Shown here one piece after another: positions 27,278 through 35,729 of a stretch of DNA of 64,000 bases. The notes below the pieces were generated by a model, which saw only the letters and a list, made by a program, of their open reading frames with translations, was not told where the DNA came from and did no database searches. Position numbers and translations under genes: made by a program. Positions within the stretch are counted from its first letter, which is position 1. Each line of letters opens with the position of its first letter. This DNA is from Paenibacillus sp. P25 (GTDB lineage Bacteria > Bacillota > Bacilli > Paenibacillales > NBRC-103111), in NCBI GenBank assembly GCA_024704175.1, contig CP085629.1, positions 1,860,001 through 1,924,000 on the forward strand, given 5' to 3'.

Positions 27278-28213
27278 CTAGGCGGATTCGGAGACCTCTG
27301 CCGTGTCTACCGTAGCGGTTTTACTTGCGTTCTTTTCGTCGCCGCTTTGAAGAAACAGCCACACGCCGAGCAGCAGTATGGCACCCGCCGCAGCCTGCAG
27401 CCAGGTGAGCGCTTCGCCAAGCAGCAGGTAAGCCAGCAGAGCGGCTCCCGGCGGCTCGCCGAGCACGCTCATCGAGACGGACTCGGGCCGCATATATTTC
27501 AGCGACCAGTTGAACAAATAATGGCCGAACAAGGTGGGGACGACAGCCAGCAGCAGGAAGATGCCCCATTCCTTGGGCGGGTAGCCGGTAAAACGGGCTC
27601 CGGTCACAAGGTTATACAATGCCAGGACGAAGGTCGCGGACAGGAAGACGAAGAAGCTGTAGATAAAGGCGGAGAGATTCGTCCTCAGGCTTTTGCCCAG
27701 CAGCATATGAACGGCAACCGTTACCGCTCCCAAGAGGGACAGACCGTCTCCGATCCAGGCCTCCCCGCTTAACGCCCAATCGCTCCAGCCGATGAGAGCC
27801 GCGCCGACGATGGCGGTCAGCATGCCGGCAAGCGCCAGCGGCCTCATGCTTTGCTTCAGGAACAGACACGCCCCGAACAGAACGAAAATCGGCTCAAGCG
27901 TCAGAATGGCGGTCGAATTGGCTACGGTGGTGAATCGCAGTGAAGCCATCCAGAACAAAAAATGCAGGCCAAGCATGGTCCCCGACGTGATCAGGAGCAG
28001 CCAATCTCTTCTGCTGATCAAGCGGATGGCATGCCGTCGCTTCCAGAGGAAGGGCAGCATCAGCAGGGTCGTGAGCCCGAGCCTGTACATAGCGATCACG
28101 GCAACCGGGGCATCCGACCAGCGAACGAAGATGGCCGAGAACGAAATCGCGATGATTCCAACCAGCAGAAGAAGCCACAGCGGAATGGGAAAGCGTTGTG
28201 TGGAATTTGTCAT
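27278..28213 (-). CDS. EamA-family (DMT superfamily) transporter
   Basis: This 311-residue protein has ten hydrophobic segments in two repeated halves, the EamA layout (LWLLLLVGIIAISFSAIFVRWS at the start, LRFTTVANSTAILTLEP in the first half, SLKYMRPESVSMSVLGEPPGA in the second). Such proteins export amino acids or other metabolites. The start at 28213 has GGAGGG upstream on the minus strand and directly precedes the first helix; 35 further open codons upstream are unlikely to be used. The substrate is unknown. Confidence 0.87.
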   Translation of the reverse strand: MTNSTQRFPIPLWLLLLVGIIAISFSAIFVRWSDAPVAVIAMYRLGLTTLLMLPFLWKRRHAIRLISRRDWLLLITSGTMLGLHFLFWMASLRFTTVANSTAILTLEPIFVLFGACLFLKQSMRPLALAGMLTAIVGAALIGWSDWALSGEAWIGDGLSLLGAVTVAVHMLLGKSLRTNLSAFIYSFFVFLSATFVLALYNLVTGARFTGYPPKEWGIFLLLAVVPTLFGHYLFNWSLKYMRPESVSMSVLGEPPGAALLAYLLLGEALTWLQAAAGAILLLGVWLFLQSGDEKNASKTATVDTAEVSESA

Positions 28214-28392
28214 AAGTGACCCTCCGAATATAGGAAACCACATGAAGCTCGTTGTGTTTGCATCGTATGGTCTTGTGTCCAATCTCATCAGCATAGCCGC
28301 CATTTCGTCAGGTGTCAAGAGAGCCTCCCGCAGCTTGTGTCTCAGGATGCATCCCGAAACGGAAGCGCTTTTTTCACTGCCGGAATGGACAT

Positions 28393-28421
28393 TTGGCTGT
28401 AATTATGTTATGAAATAAAAT
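28393..28421 (+). promoter_or_regulatory. Candidate SigA promoter for the 28472 gene
   Basis: TTGGCT and TAAAAT are separated by 17 bases, 50 bases before the start codon of the next gene. Both boxes deviate from consensus at two or fewer important positions. The spacer between the divergent genes (28214-28471) holds nothing else that I recognise. Confidence 0.4.
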
Positions 28422-28471
28422 AGGCCGGACGAGGGTACGGTACAGATGCAATAAGTAAGGGGAACAGGACC

Positions 28472-28996
28472 ATGTCCCGGCGTTTTGTGATCGAAGCGGT
28501 GCTCGTGGCGATTTACGGCGAGCTGATGCTTCCCAGTCAGCCTGTACAATATGTAATCCCGTATTCCACCATCATGGAATTATATGAAATGAAGGACAGT
28601 CCGGAACCGGTGATGCCCGAGGCGGACGATGACGCGTACGTGAAGCAGAGAATCGGGGAGCTGATCGAGTTCTTCGACGATACCTTCAATAAAAAGAAGC
28701 TCGAGCGCGCGCTGCAGGCCCCTTGGCGGAGCAGTCCGCCGCCGCCGATCAATGAGAATGTCAGCTTTGTCGTCATCAATGCGATGGAGAATGCCCAGTA
28801 CGGCGAAGGGTTCGACCCGATCGAGACGGAGCCGCTGCTGGCATCCATAAGGGAGCAGGCGCCGGTGCTGACCGACCAGGTTGAACTGATGGAGAAGGTC
28901 ATCGAAGCGGAGGTTCCCGTACAGGTGTACGATGTGTACGATTTTGAATTTGCCGTCGAACAAGGTATTTCAGCAGATGACTGGATGACGCCTTAA
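28472..28996 (+). CDS. Conserved hypothetical protein, 174 residues
   Basis: The protein starts MSRRFVIEAVLVAIYGELM and contains VQYVIPYSTIMELYEM and a Pro-rich SSPPPPINENVSFVVINAMENAQYG. The acidic C-terminal half includes QVYDVYDFEFAVEQG. I recall paenibacilli encoding close relatives that carry the label ADP-heptose synthase, but no kinase or nucleotidyltransferase motif is visible here, so that label is not supported. There is no signal peptide or clear membrane helix. It is a single-gene unit with its own terminator. Confidence 0.65.
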   Translation: MSRRFVIEAVLVAIYGELMLPSQPVQYVIPYSTIMELYEMKDSPEPVMPEADDDAYVKQRIGELIEFFDDTFNKKKLERALQAPWRSSPPPPINENVSFVVINAMENAQYGEGFDPIETEPLLASIREQAPVLTDQVELMEKVIEAEVPVQVYDVYDFEFAVEQGISADDWMTP

Positions 28997-29016
28997 CGCG
29001 GTGAATCAATAACTAG

Positions 29017-29043
29017 GAAAAGTCCCTTAACGGGACTTTTTTG
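29017..29043 (+). terminator. Terminator after the 174-residue protein gene
   Basis: AAAAGTCCC pairs with GGGACTTTT around a short TTAAC loop and runs into TTTTTT. Confidence 0.8.
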
Positions 29044-29064
29044 TAGAAAGAGGTGCGTCGTAAG

Positions 29065-29833
29065 ATGAAAGCCTATATCATTACCGGAGCTTCCAAAGGG
29101 CTGGGCCTCGCACTCCTGAGACGGCTCATGGGGAGGATTCCTATCTGATCGGACTCTCGAGGACGATCTGGGCGGATCTGCAGGCGGAAGCCGAGGCCGC
29201 GGGATGCCGTCTGCTGCAGCAGTCAGCCGATTTCCGGCGGCCGGACGGACTGGACTCGCTGATGGCACGGATCCTGGAGCCGCTCAAGACGGAACCGCCT
29301 GAAGCAATTACGTTAATTAACAACGCGGGGATGCTGGAACCGGTCATGCCGCTCCAGGAGGCAGAGGCTTCTTTGCTCACGGACCACCTTCATGTCAATC
29401 TGCTGGCGCCCGTTTTGCTGACCTCCGCTTTCCTTCGGGAGACCCGGGCTTGGCCGGCGGAAAAGACAGTGGTAAACATTTCCTCCGGTGCGGGCAAGAA
29501 GCCTTATGCCGGTTGGAGCGCTTACTGTACGGCCAAAGCGGGGCTCGACATGCTGACCCGCTGCATCAGTACGGAGCAGCAGGATCAGACCTTCCCGGCC
29601 CGGGCCGTCTCCATAGCGCCGGGGGTAGTGGATACGGGAATGCAGGAACTGATCCGCAGCACGCCGCCGGACCGTTTTCCGCAGGTGGATCGGTTCGTTC
29701 GTTTGAAGGAACAGGGGAGCTGCTCAGCCCGGCCGAGGCGGCCGACCGGATTGTAATGATCCTGCAGGAGAACCTCTATCAATCGGGCGATGTGCTCGAT
29801 GTCAGGACCTATTCATCCGGATCGGGATCGTAA
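29065..29833 (+). CDS. Short-chain dehydrogenase/reductase (two frameshifts)
   Basis: This is an NAD(P)-dependent oxidoreductase. It has the glycine-rich motif TGASKGLG at residues 7-14, NNAGMLEP, and the catalytic Ser in NISSGAGKKP with the YCTAKAG Tyr-Lys pair, then PGVVDTGMQ. The pattern resembles the sepiapterin/benzil reductase (YueD) branch. A missing G near 29136 separates the start from the rest; another near 29714 displaces the C-terminus, whose restored reading is ELLSPAEAADRIVMILQENLY. The restored length of about 256 residues is normal. The substrate is unknown. Confidence 0.82.
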
Positions 29834-29854
29834 CAGCCGCCGGCCCAGGCCGGG

Positions 29855-30118
29855 TTAACGGTTCCGTCTTGCTGTATAATCGCGAACCATTTGTTCCGTT
29901 ACCGGTTTCCGCAGGGGAGAGATGCCTTGGCCTGCATGGGCATTGATCTGCGCGGTGATCGCATTAATCCGTTCCACGCTGAAGGACAGCCCCTTCTCGC
30001 ACAGACTGACGGCTTCCTCGATAGCCCTTTCCCGGGCTTCATCGAGCTCTAGGAAGCGCTCCAGGTGGGCATGCTGCTTTCGAGTATGGGCGGTGATGGC
30101 TTCGTGTACTTGATTCAT
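29855..30118 (-). CDS. Small helical protein, DUF2533-like (YpbS-like)
   Basis: This 87-residue protein reads HEAITAHTRKQHAHLERFLELDEARERAIEEAV and then FSVERINAITAQINAHA, with a basic C-terminus. It matches my memory of the Bacillus YpbS/DUF2533 pattern. It is predicted soluble and mostly alpha-helical. AAAGGAG precedes the start on the minus strand. The function is unknown. Confidence 0.6.
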   Translation of the reverse strand: MNQVHEAITAHTRKQHAHLERFLELDEARERAIEEAVSLCEKGLSFSVERINAITAQINAHAGQGISPLRKPVTEQMVRDYTARRNR

Positions 30119-30230
30119 CGGGTATGTGCTCCTTTAGTTCAATAAATTAATAATGGTACATATTGTACCCCACAATCAGTCTGATGTCAGCGTTCAAAAT
30201 AAACTTCGAACGGCGGAAGGAGACTAGGGC

Positions 30231-31163
30231 ATGCGCATTAACCATATTTTGATCAGCGGAAGGCTTTATCGGGAGCTGCAGCCGCCGCTGGCCCACCGGA
30301 AGGATAAAGAATTCCGTTATGTACCGGAACATGAAGTGTCTGCAGACGACTTCGCTTGGGCGGACGCCTACGCGGGCTTCCGCCCGGTCCCGGGATTCGA
30401 TCCCCGTCAGCTGCAGTGGGTTCATGCGATGGGGGCGGGGATCGATGCTTTCCTGACCTCGTGCGAATGGCCGGGCGATGTCCCTCTTACCCGCACCACC
30501 GGAGCGTTCCGGGGCCAAGATCGGTGAATATTGCCTGGGCTATATGCTGTCGGAGCTGCAGCATCATGTGAAGTTTGCCCGCGACCAGGCCGCCAGGGCC
30601 TGGAATCCGGTTGCTGCGGTACCCCTTAGCGGACAAACCGCGGTGATCTTCGGAACGGGGACGGTGGGGAAGGGGATTGCCCTGCGTCTTGCCGCATTCG
30701 GGGTTCGCGTCGTGGGCGTGTCGCTGAGCGGCCGCCCGAGCCCTCATTATGACGAGGTTTATTCGTTGGCAGAGGCCTCTTCCGCGCTGCAGGAAGGGGA
30801 TTGGGTGATCAACACGCTTCCGTTGACGCCGGCCACTTCCAAGCTGTTTGACCGCGAACGGTTCGCTCACATGCGTCATGCCGGATTTATCAACGTAGGC
30901 CGCGGAGGCTCCGTCGATTCGGAAGCGTTGCTCGATGCATTGGAATTGGGCAGCGTAAGGACCGCCGTGCTCGACGTCTTCGAAACCGAGCCGCTACCGC
31001 CGGAATCGCCCTTATGGAGCCATCCGGCCGTTCGAATTACGCCGCATATCTCCGCCGTTACAAGCCCCGAAGAAGCGGCAGAGGAGCTCCTAGCAACGCT
31101 TGACCGGATCGAGGGGGCGAGATTCCGCTCCCCAACCGGGTCGATCCGGAGCGGGGATACTGA
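30231..31163 (+). CDS. D-2-hydroxyacid dehydrogenase, NAD-binding (two frameshifts)
   Basis: This is a GhrA/glyoxylate-reductase-like enzyme that reduces 2-oxoacids. The N-terminal part ends WVHAMGAGIDAF and TRTTGAF. After an extra base near 30509 it continues GAKIGEYCLGYML. The Rossmann domain has GTGTVGKGIA, then NTLPLTPATSKLF, INVGRGGSVD, the DVFETEPLP motif with the catalytic Glu, and TPHISA with the catalytic His. A missing G near 31115 hides the true end, which is restored to a stop at 31163. It is followed closely by a Nudix gene. Confidence 0.83.
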
Positions 31164-31187
31164 TTATGGCTGCGAAGGGGAGGAACT

Positions 31188-31846
31188 ATGATGAAATCTC
31201 AAGAAGAAGTTTTTGATATATTCGACGCTTCCATGCGCCCGATCGGTACGGCTACACGCAAGGAAGCGCATGCCAAAGGCTTGTGGCATCAGACGTTCCA
31301 ATGCTGGATCTGGCAGGAGACTGCCGAAGGTGTAGTGTTTCTGTTTCAAATGAGGCACCCCGGGAAAGACACGTTCCCCGGGCTGCTCGACATTTCGTGT
31401 GCCGGCCATCTGCTGGCGGGGAACGGGTTGAGGATGGGACCAGGGAGCTGGAGGAGGAGCTTGGTCTCAGCGTGCCGTTCGAGGAGCTGTTTTCCTGCGG
31501 AATCTTTCCCGAGGAAGATGACTTGGGTCCACATGGGTTTGACCGCGAGTTCTGCCACTTGTTCTTGTACAGATGTGACAAGCCGCTGGATGGATTCCGG
31601 CTGCAGCCGGATGAAGTGACGGGGCTGTACCGTGTGCCGCTCGAAAGTGTGAGGCAGATGGCGGATCACACGTTCACGGAATGCCGAATGGAAGGTGTCA
31701 AGCTGGAGGAGGACGGAACGCTGACAGCGGTTCGGACGACGGGGAAAGCGGCGGAATTCGTTCCGCATCCGGCAGCATACTACGGCCAGTTGCTGAAGGC
31801 GTGGGACCGCTATAGGGAAATGAATGATGCGGCAAGCGGGAAATAA
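31188..31846 (+). CDS. Nudix hydrolase, IPP-isomerase-like/YfcD type (one frameshift)
   Basis: The N-terminus EVFDIFDASMRPIGTATRKEAHAKGLWH matches the Nudix group that includes YfcD and isopentenyl-diphosphate isomerase. A missing base near 31428 breaks the frame inside the Nudix box. The restored box reads GHLLAGERVEDGTRELEEEL, which is one residue shorter between the first Glu and REL than the canonical spacing, so the break may involve four bases. The C-terminal part has PHGFDREFCHLFLY. GGGGAGG lies upstream; ATG 31188 or 31191 may be used. Substrate unknown. Confidence 0.8.
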
Positions 31847-31966
31847 AGAAATAAGATAGCGGCTCATTTCCCGGGTAAGCGCAAGACTCGATGATTTTTT
31901 TAAATATTTCGACAATTTACGGCTTCTTATGCTACGAGCAAAGAAGTTCCCGTCGACAAACCTATC

Positions 31967-32012
31967 AAAGCAGGCTGGATCCCCCGGGAAATGGGGATCC
32001 AGCCTGCTTTTG
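31967..32012. terminator. Strong bidirectional terminator
   Basis: Two 18-base arms (AAAGCAGGCTGGATCCCC and its perfect inverse) flank an 8-base loop. It lies between the Nudix gene and the convergent epimerase gene. The rest of this 258-base spacer shows no gene. Confidence 0.75.
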
Positions 32013-32104
32013 GTTTGGTATATGCAATGGATTGTCTAAAAGCGATTCGAAGCCAGACAAGGGATATAGCTAATGAAATTAAGTATTAATGTGTTTAATA
32101 AGAA

Positions 32105-32962
32105 TTAATCTTCCGCCGCCATCGTCAGAACCGTGTTCAGCTCGCCGTGGGGCGGGACGAGAACAAGCTCCTCTTTCCGGTTCAATTCATTCGTTCTGGC
32201 CATCCAGGGCTCGACGCATACGAAGGGTTTGCCGGCGACCGACCACAATACGACGTACTTAAACTCGTCCCCATACGTCATTCGGATGCGCTGCTCAGCG
32301 GGCGTGAAGGCGATTTCCCGCTTCTCCGCCCCCAGGAACACGACCGATTCCACAAGCGGCTCCAAATCCAGGGGACCGCCGTCATAGCTCTTATCCCGCT
32401 CATCATTGTAGTCGAAATAGCGGCTGGCGTCCGTTTCATAAGCCAGACTCTTGCTTGATGCGGCAAAATAGGGATGGAACCCGGCATAGACCGGCATTTC
32501 GCTGCCAGACAAGTTCCGGTACGTTTGCTCGATCGTCACTGCACCGCCACGTAAAGTATAGGTAAAGATCAGCTCAAACTCGAACGGGAAGGCCGCCCGG
32601 GTCTCCTCATCGGCGGTCAGCCGAAGCCGGACCGACTGGTCGTCCGCATGGTCCACCTGCCACGGGCGGTTCCGCGCGATCCCGTGATTCGGCATCCGGT
32701 ATACGGTGCCCTTCCATTCGTATTCGCTGTCCGTCAGCTGCCCGCTGATCGGGAACAAGACCGGAACGCCGCCGCGGACGTTGGCTTTCGGGTTATGGAA
32801 CGTTTCTTGGTCCAGATACAGCAACTCGCGGCCGCGCGCAGCCCAGCCGATCAGCATGCCTCCGCGCTCCGGAGCGATACGGATGCTCGAGCCGGTGTCC
32901 GGATCGGAAAGCTCATAAATCTTGTAATGATCCTCGTAAATTCGAAGTCCCTTCGTTGTCAA
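32105..32962 (-). CDS. Aldose 1-epimerase family protein (galactose mutarotase-like)
   Basis: This 285-residue protein is intact. It has RIAPERGGMLIGW, a central region with VRGGVPVLFPISGQL, NHGIARNRPW with a conserved His, and AGFHPYFAASS with the second His, plus CVEPWMAR with an acidic residue. The order matches the mutarotase fold used by aldose and glucose-6-phosphate 1-epimerases. The family is clear; the sugar is not. Confidence 0.87.
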   Translation of the reverse strand: MTTKGLRIYEDHYKIYELSDPDTGSSIRIAPERGGMLIGWAARGRELLYLDQETFHNPKANVRGGVPVLFPISGQLTDSEYEWKGTVYRMPNHGIARNRPWQVDHADDQSVRLRLTADEETRAAFPFEFELIFTYTLRGGAVTIEQTYRNLSGSEMPVYAGFHPYFAASSKSLAYETDASRYFDYNDERDKSYDGGPLDLEPLVESVVFLGAEKREIAFTPAEQRIRMTYGDEFKYVVLWSVAGKPFVCVEPWMARTNELNRKEELVLVPPHGELNTVLTMAAED

Positions 32963-33115
32963 TTGAAGTCATCTCCATTCTTTTCCAAATATCTTCCTCT
33001 AGCTATCAAGCATAGCATATTTGATCGGGAACTCCTACTTTCAGGTCTTTTGGAATCTGCTGCATAATATGGGCCTCAGGGGAGGATACTGGAAAGAAAA
33101 ACCGAGGTGGCCTAC

Positions 33116-33790
33116 ATGTGCGAGCGCTTTGCTTTAACCGCCGATTTGTCCGAGCTTACCGGGCAGTTTCAAATCGGCAAAGTCCTGTTCAGCTATAAAC
33201 CCCGATATCAAATCGTCCCGAAACAGCAGGTGGCCGTCATCGTCAGCGATGGAGCGGGCAAACGCCTGGAATCGCACAGATGGGGGCTCATTCCTTTCTG
33301 GGCCAAGGATGCGGTCAATGCCGACAGCGAGCTGGCGCCTCAGAAGCCGGCTTACCGCAGGCTCTTCGCGAAGCACCGGTGCCTGATTCCCTGCAGCGGC
33401 TTTTACGGCTGGAAGCAGGAGGGGAAGGTGAGACAGCCGGTTCAGATCGGCCTGCGTCATCAGGAGCTGTTTGCCGTCGCCGGACTCTATGAAATCTGGA
33501 AGGATCCGCGCGGAAAGGAATTCCGCACCTGCACCGTACTGACGACCCCTACGAGCCGTATGCTGGAAAATTACAACGTGAGGCTCCCGGCCATATTGGA
33601 CGATCGGGGAATCGACATCTGGATGAACCCCGCCGAAACCGATGTGGATTTGCTGCAAGCCCAGCTGCGTCCTTACCACGCCGACTTGTTGTCCGCGAGT
33701 CCCGCACAGCTCCAAAACGATGAACCGGAAGCGGATGAGGAAAAAGAAGGTTTGGAATGGTTCGGCAAATACGCAATGATCAAAAAATAA
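33116..33790 (+). CDS. SRAP (HMCES/YedK-like) family protein with altered active site
   Basis: SRAP proteins crosslink to abasic sites in single-stranded DNA through Cys2. The ATG at 33116 gives MCER with Cys at position 2; the GTG at 33107 would bury it. The fold landmarks are present: HRWGLIPFWAKDA, RCLIPCSGFYGWK, AVAGLYEIW, CTVLTTP. However, the usual FYEW Glu is Gly (FYGW) and the usual IHDRMP His is Asn (YNVRLP), while the Asn of NAR-ET is kept as NADSE. It may bind DNA or form only the Cys2 intermediate. The frame is intact. Confidence 0.86.
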   Translation: MCERFALTADLSELTGQFQIGKVLFSYKPRYQIVPKQQVAVIVSDGAGKRLESHRWGLIPFWAKDAVNADSELAPQKPAYRRLFAKHRCLIPCSGFYGWKQEGKVRQPVQIGLRHQELFAVAGLYEIWKDPRGKEFRTCTVLTTPTSRMLENYNVRLPAILDDRGIDIWMNPAETDVDLLQAQLRPYHADLLSASPAQLQNDEPEADEEKEGLEWFGKYAMIKK

Positions 33791-33835
33791 CCGCGATTCC
33801 ACGTACACCCATCGTGCGGCTTATACAGCTTTCCA

Positions 33836-33866
33836 GGTCAGCCGAATGCTCCGGTTGGCCTTTTTT
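33836..33866 (+). terminator. Terminator after the SRAP gene
   Basis: GGTCAGCCG pairs with CGGTTGGCC (two wobbles) around AATGCTC and is followed by six T. Confidence 0.75.
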
Positions 33867-34040
33867 GTGCGTCTTTCTATCAATGTCAAATGTCGGATCA
33901 GGAAGGATAATAGTGGAAAAATAGCCGATAGCGGCGGAATGTCTAGTACCAGCTATCCGGGAGATACATATAAATACAGTATCCCTATCTTTGAATGATA
34001 GATACGCCGGAGGGTAGTTTTCAGAAGGGAGGCAGGCTTC

Positions 34041-34211
34041 ATGATATCTTTTCTCATCATCTGTGTATCCGGATTATCCATCTACTGGTCGCTGAATCCC
34101 CGTGCGGCGCCGAGCGAGACGCCAGCATCAGTCCAGCTTCCGGCCGAGCGGCCGGAGCGTGCGGATGCCGAATTTCACGAGTCCGGACCGCCCGCGGTTA
34201 TCCCGGAGTAA
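34041..34211 (+). CDS. Small membrane-anchored protein, 56 residues
   Basis: GGGAGG lies 9 bases before an ATG that opens a 56-codon frame. The N-terminus MISFLIICVSGLSIYWSLNP is one hydrophobic segment. The rest is Pro/Ala/Glu-rich and probably disordered outside or inside the membrane. It ends 43 bases before arsB, so co-transcription is likely. I do not recognise it. The longer frame starting at 33995 in another phase has no ribosome binding site and is rejected. Confidence 0.55.
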   Translation: MISFLIICVSGLSIYWSLNPRAAPSETPASVQLPAERPERADAEFHESGPPAVIPE

Positions 34212-34254
34212 GCCGGCTTAAGAAGATTTCACGCACAAGCGAGGTGATGAACAG

Positions 34255-35613
34255 TTGAGTATTTCCGCGCCGGTGGTATTAACCTTATTTTCCTTTCTGT
34301 TTACCGTCTTTCTTATTCTGTGGAGACCGCGGGGAATGAATGAAGCCGTTCCCGCCACCTTCGGCGCCGTTCTTGTGCTCATGAGCGGAACGGTCTCCTT
34401 GGCTGACCTTGGCGTCATTGCGACGACGGTCAGCGGTGCGGCCATCACCATCATGGCGACGATCGTGATGGCGATTGTTCTCGAAAGCTTCGGCTTCTTC
34501 CTTTGGGCGGCGAAGGGACTGGCCATTCGGGCCAATGGCTCGGGGATACGCCTTTTTTGGTATGTGAACCTGGTTTGCTTTCTGATGACCTTGTTTTTTA
34601 ACAACGACGGAAGCATCTTGATCACCACCCCGATCTTACTTATCATGCTTCAGCATTTCGGGCTGAAAAATCATCAGAAAATCCCGTACCTGCTCTCCGG
34701 GGCACTCACGGCAACCGCTTCCAGCGCGCCGATCGGGGTGAGCAATATCGTGAACCTGATTGCATTAAAGATCGTCGGTATGGATCTGTACATGCATACG
34801 CTGATGATGTTCGTCCCGGCTACGCTCGGACTGCTTTTTCTGGTATTCCTGCTGTTTCTCGTCTTCTACCGTCAGTCGCCGGCCCAAATTCCGCATCAAC
34901 TTATCGTCCCGAACCGTCCGGGCAGAGGAAAGAAGCATCCTTTAGGCGACCCGGCCGCCTCACCCTCCCCCTTGGAGGAAAAGCCGCACCTGATGTACCG
35001 GATTCTGCTCTTCGTCTTTTGTGTCAGGGCCAGCTTATTTCTGGCGTCGTATGTGCATCTTCCGGTCGAAGCGGTCGCCGTACTCGGTTCCTTGCTGCTG
35101 CTGGGCTGGCGATGGTATTACCTGCGCATTCATCCGCTCGATGTGCTGAAGAAAATCCCGTGGCATATCCTGGTGTTTGCCTTCGGCATGTACGTCATTA
35201 TTTACGGTCTGCATCATATTGGCTTGACGGAGCGGCTTGTCACGCTCTTTCGTCCCTTGGTTTCGGGGGACCCGCTTAATGCCAGCCTGATGATGGGGGG
35301 ACTGCTTACATTCCTGTCGACGTTCTTCAACAACCATCCGGCCTTGATGATCGGCACGCTTACCCTGACCCAAATGGGGCTGGATCCTTTAACGTTAAAA
35401 ATAGCCTATTTGGCCTCCGTAATCGGCAGCGACATCGGCTCCTTGCTGCTGCCCGTCGGTACGCTGGCATCGCTCATCTGGATGCATCTGCTGAGGCGGC
35501 ACAAGGTGAAGATCGATTGGAAAGAATACGTCCGGGTGACCGTGGTGGTTATTCCGCCTACGCCGCTGTTCACATTAACCTGCCTGGCGTTCTGGGTATC
35601 GTGGATTTATTAA
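34255..35613 (+). CDS. arsB: ArsB-family arsenite/anion transporter
   Basis: This 452-residue integral membrane protein has about eleven hydrophobic segments. It carries the ArsB/NhaD landmarks LTLFFNNDGSILITTPIL, ATASSAPIGVSNIVNLIA and, in the second half, TFLSTFFNNHPALMIGTLTL and GSDIGSLLLPVGTLASLIW. The duplicated FFNN(D/H) motifs are typical. It starts at TTG with GAGGTGATG upstream. No ArsR, ArsC or ArsA lies nearby, so it may export arsenite or another oxyanion on its own. Confidence 0.87.
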   Translation: MSISAPVVLTLFSFLFTVFLILWRPRGMNEAVPATFGAVLVLMSGTVSLADLGVIATTVSGAAITIMATIVMAIVLESFGFFLWAAKGLAIRANGSGIRLFWYVNLVCFLMTLFFNNDGSILITTPILLIMLQHFGLKNHQKIPYLLSGALTATASSAPIGVSNIVNLIALKIVGMDLYMHTLMMFVPATLGLLFLVFLLFLVFYRQSPAQIPHQLIVPNRPGRGKKHPLGDPAASPSPLEEKPHLMYRILLFVFCVRASLFLASYVHLPVEAVAVLGSLLLLGWRWYYLRIHPLDVLKKIPWHILVFAFGMYVIIYGLHHIGLTERLVTLFRPLVSGDPLNASLMMGGLLTFLSTFFNNHPALMIGTLTLTQMGLDPLTLKIAYLASVIGSDIGSLLLPVGTLASLIWMHLLRRHKVKIDWKEYVRVTVVVIPPTPLFTLTCLAFWVSWIY

Positions 35614-35729
35614 TTTGGGAAATTTCACTTATACACATACGCGCTCTTGAAGCGGACGAGGATGGCTGACACAATGAAAGGAAACGAAGCAAAGATCCGC
35701 CACCAGCCGAAAAAGAGGTGATCAGCCCT

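Noticed and set aside
31891..32073. Plus-strand open frame of 60 codons
   Set aside because: It runs through the perfect 18-pair terminator hairpin and lacks a ribosome binding site.
33995..34258. Plus-strand open frame of 87 codons before arsB
   Set aside because: It is out of phase with the 56-codon frame that has the proper ribosome binding site and hydrophobic start at 34041.
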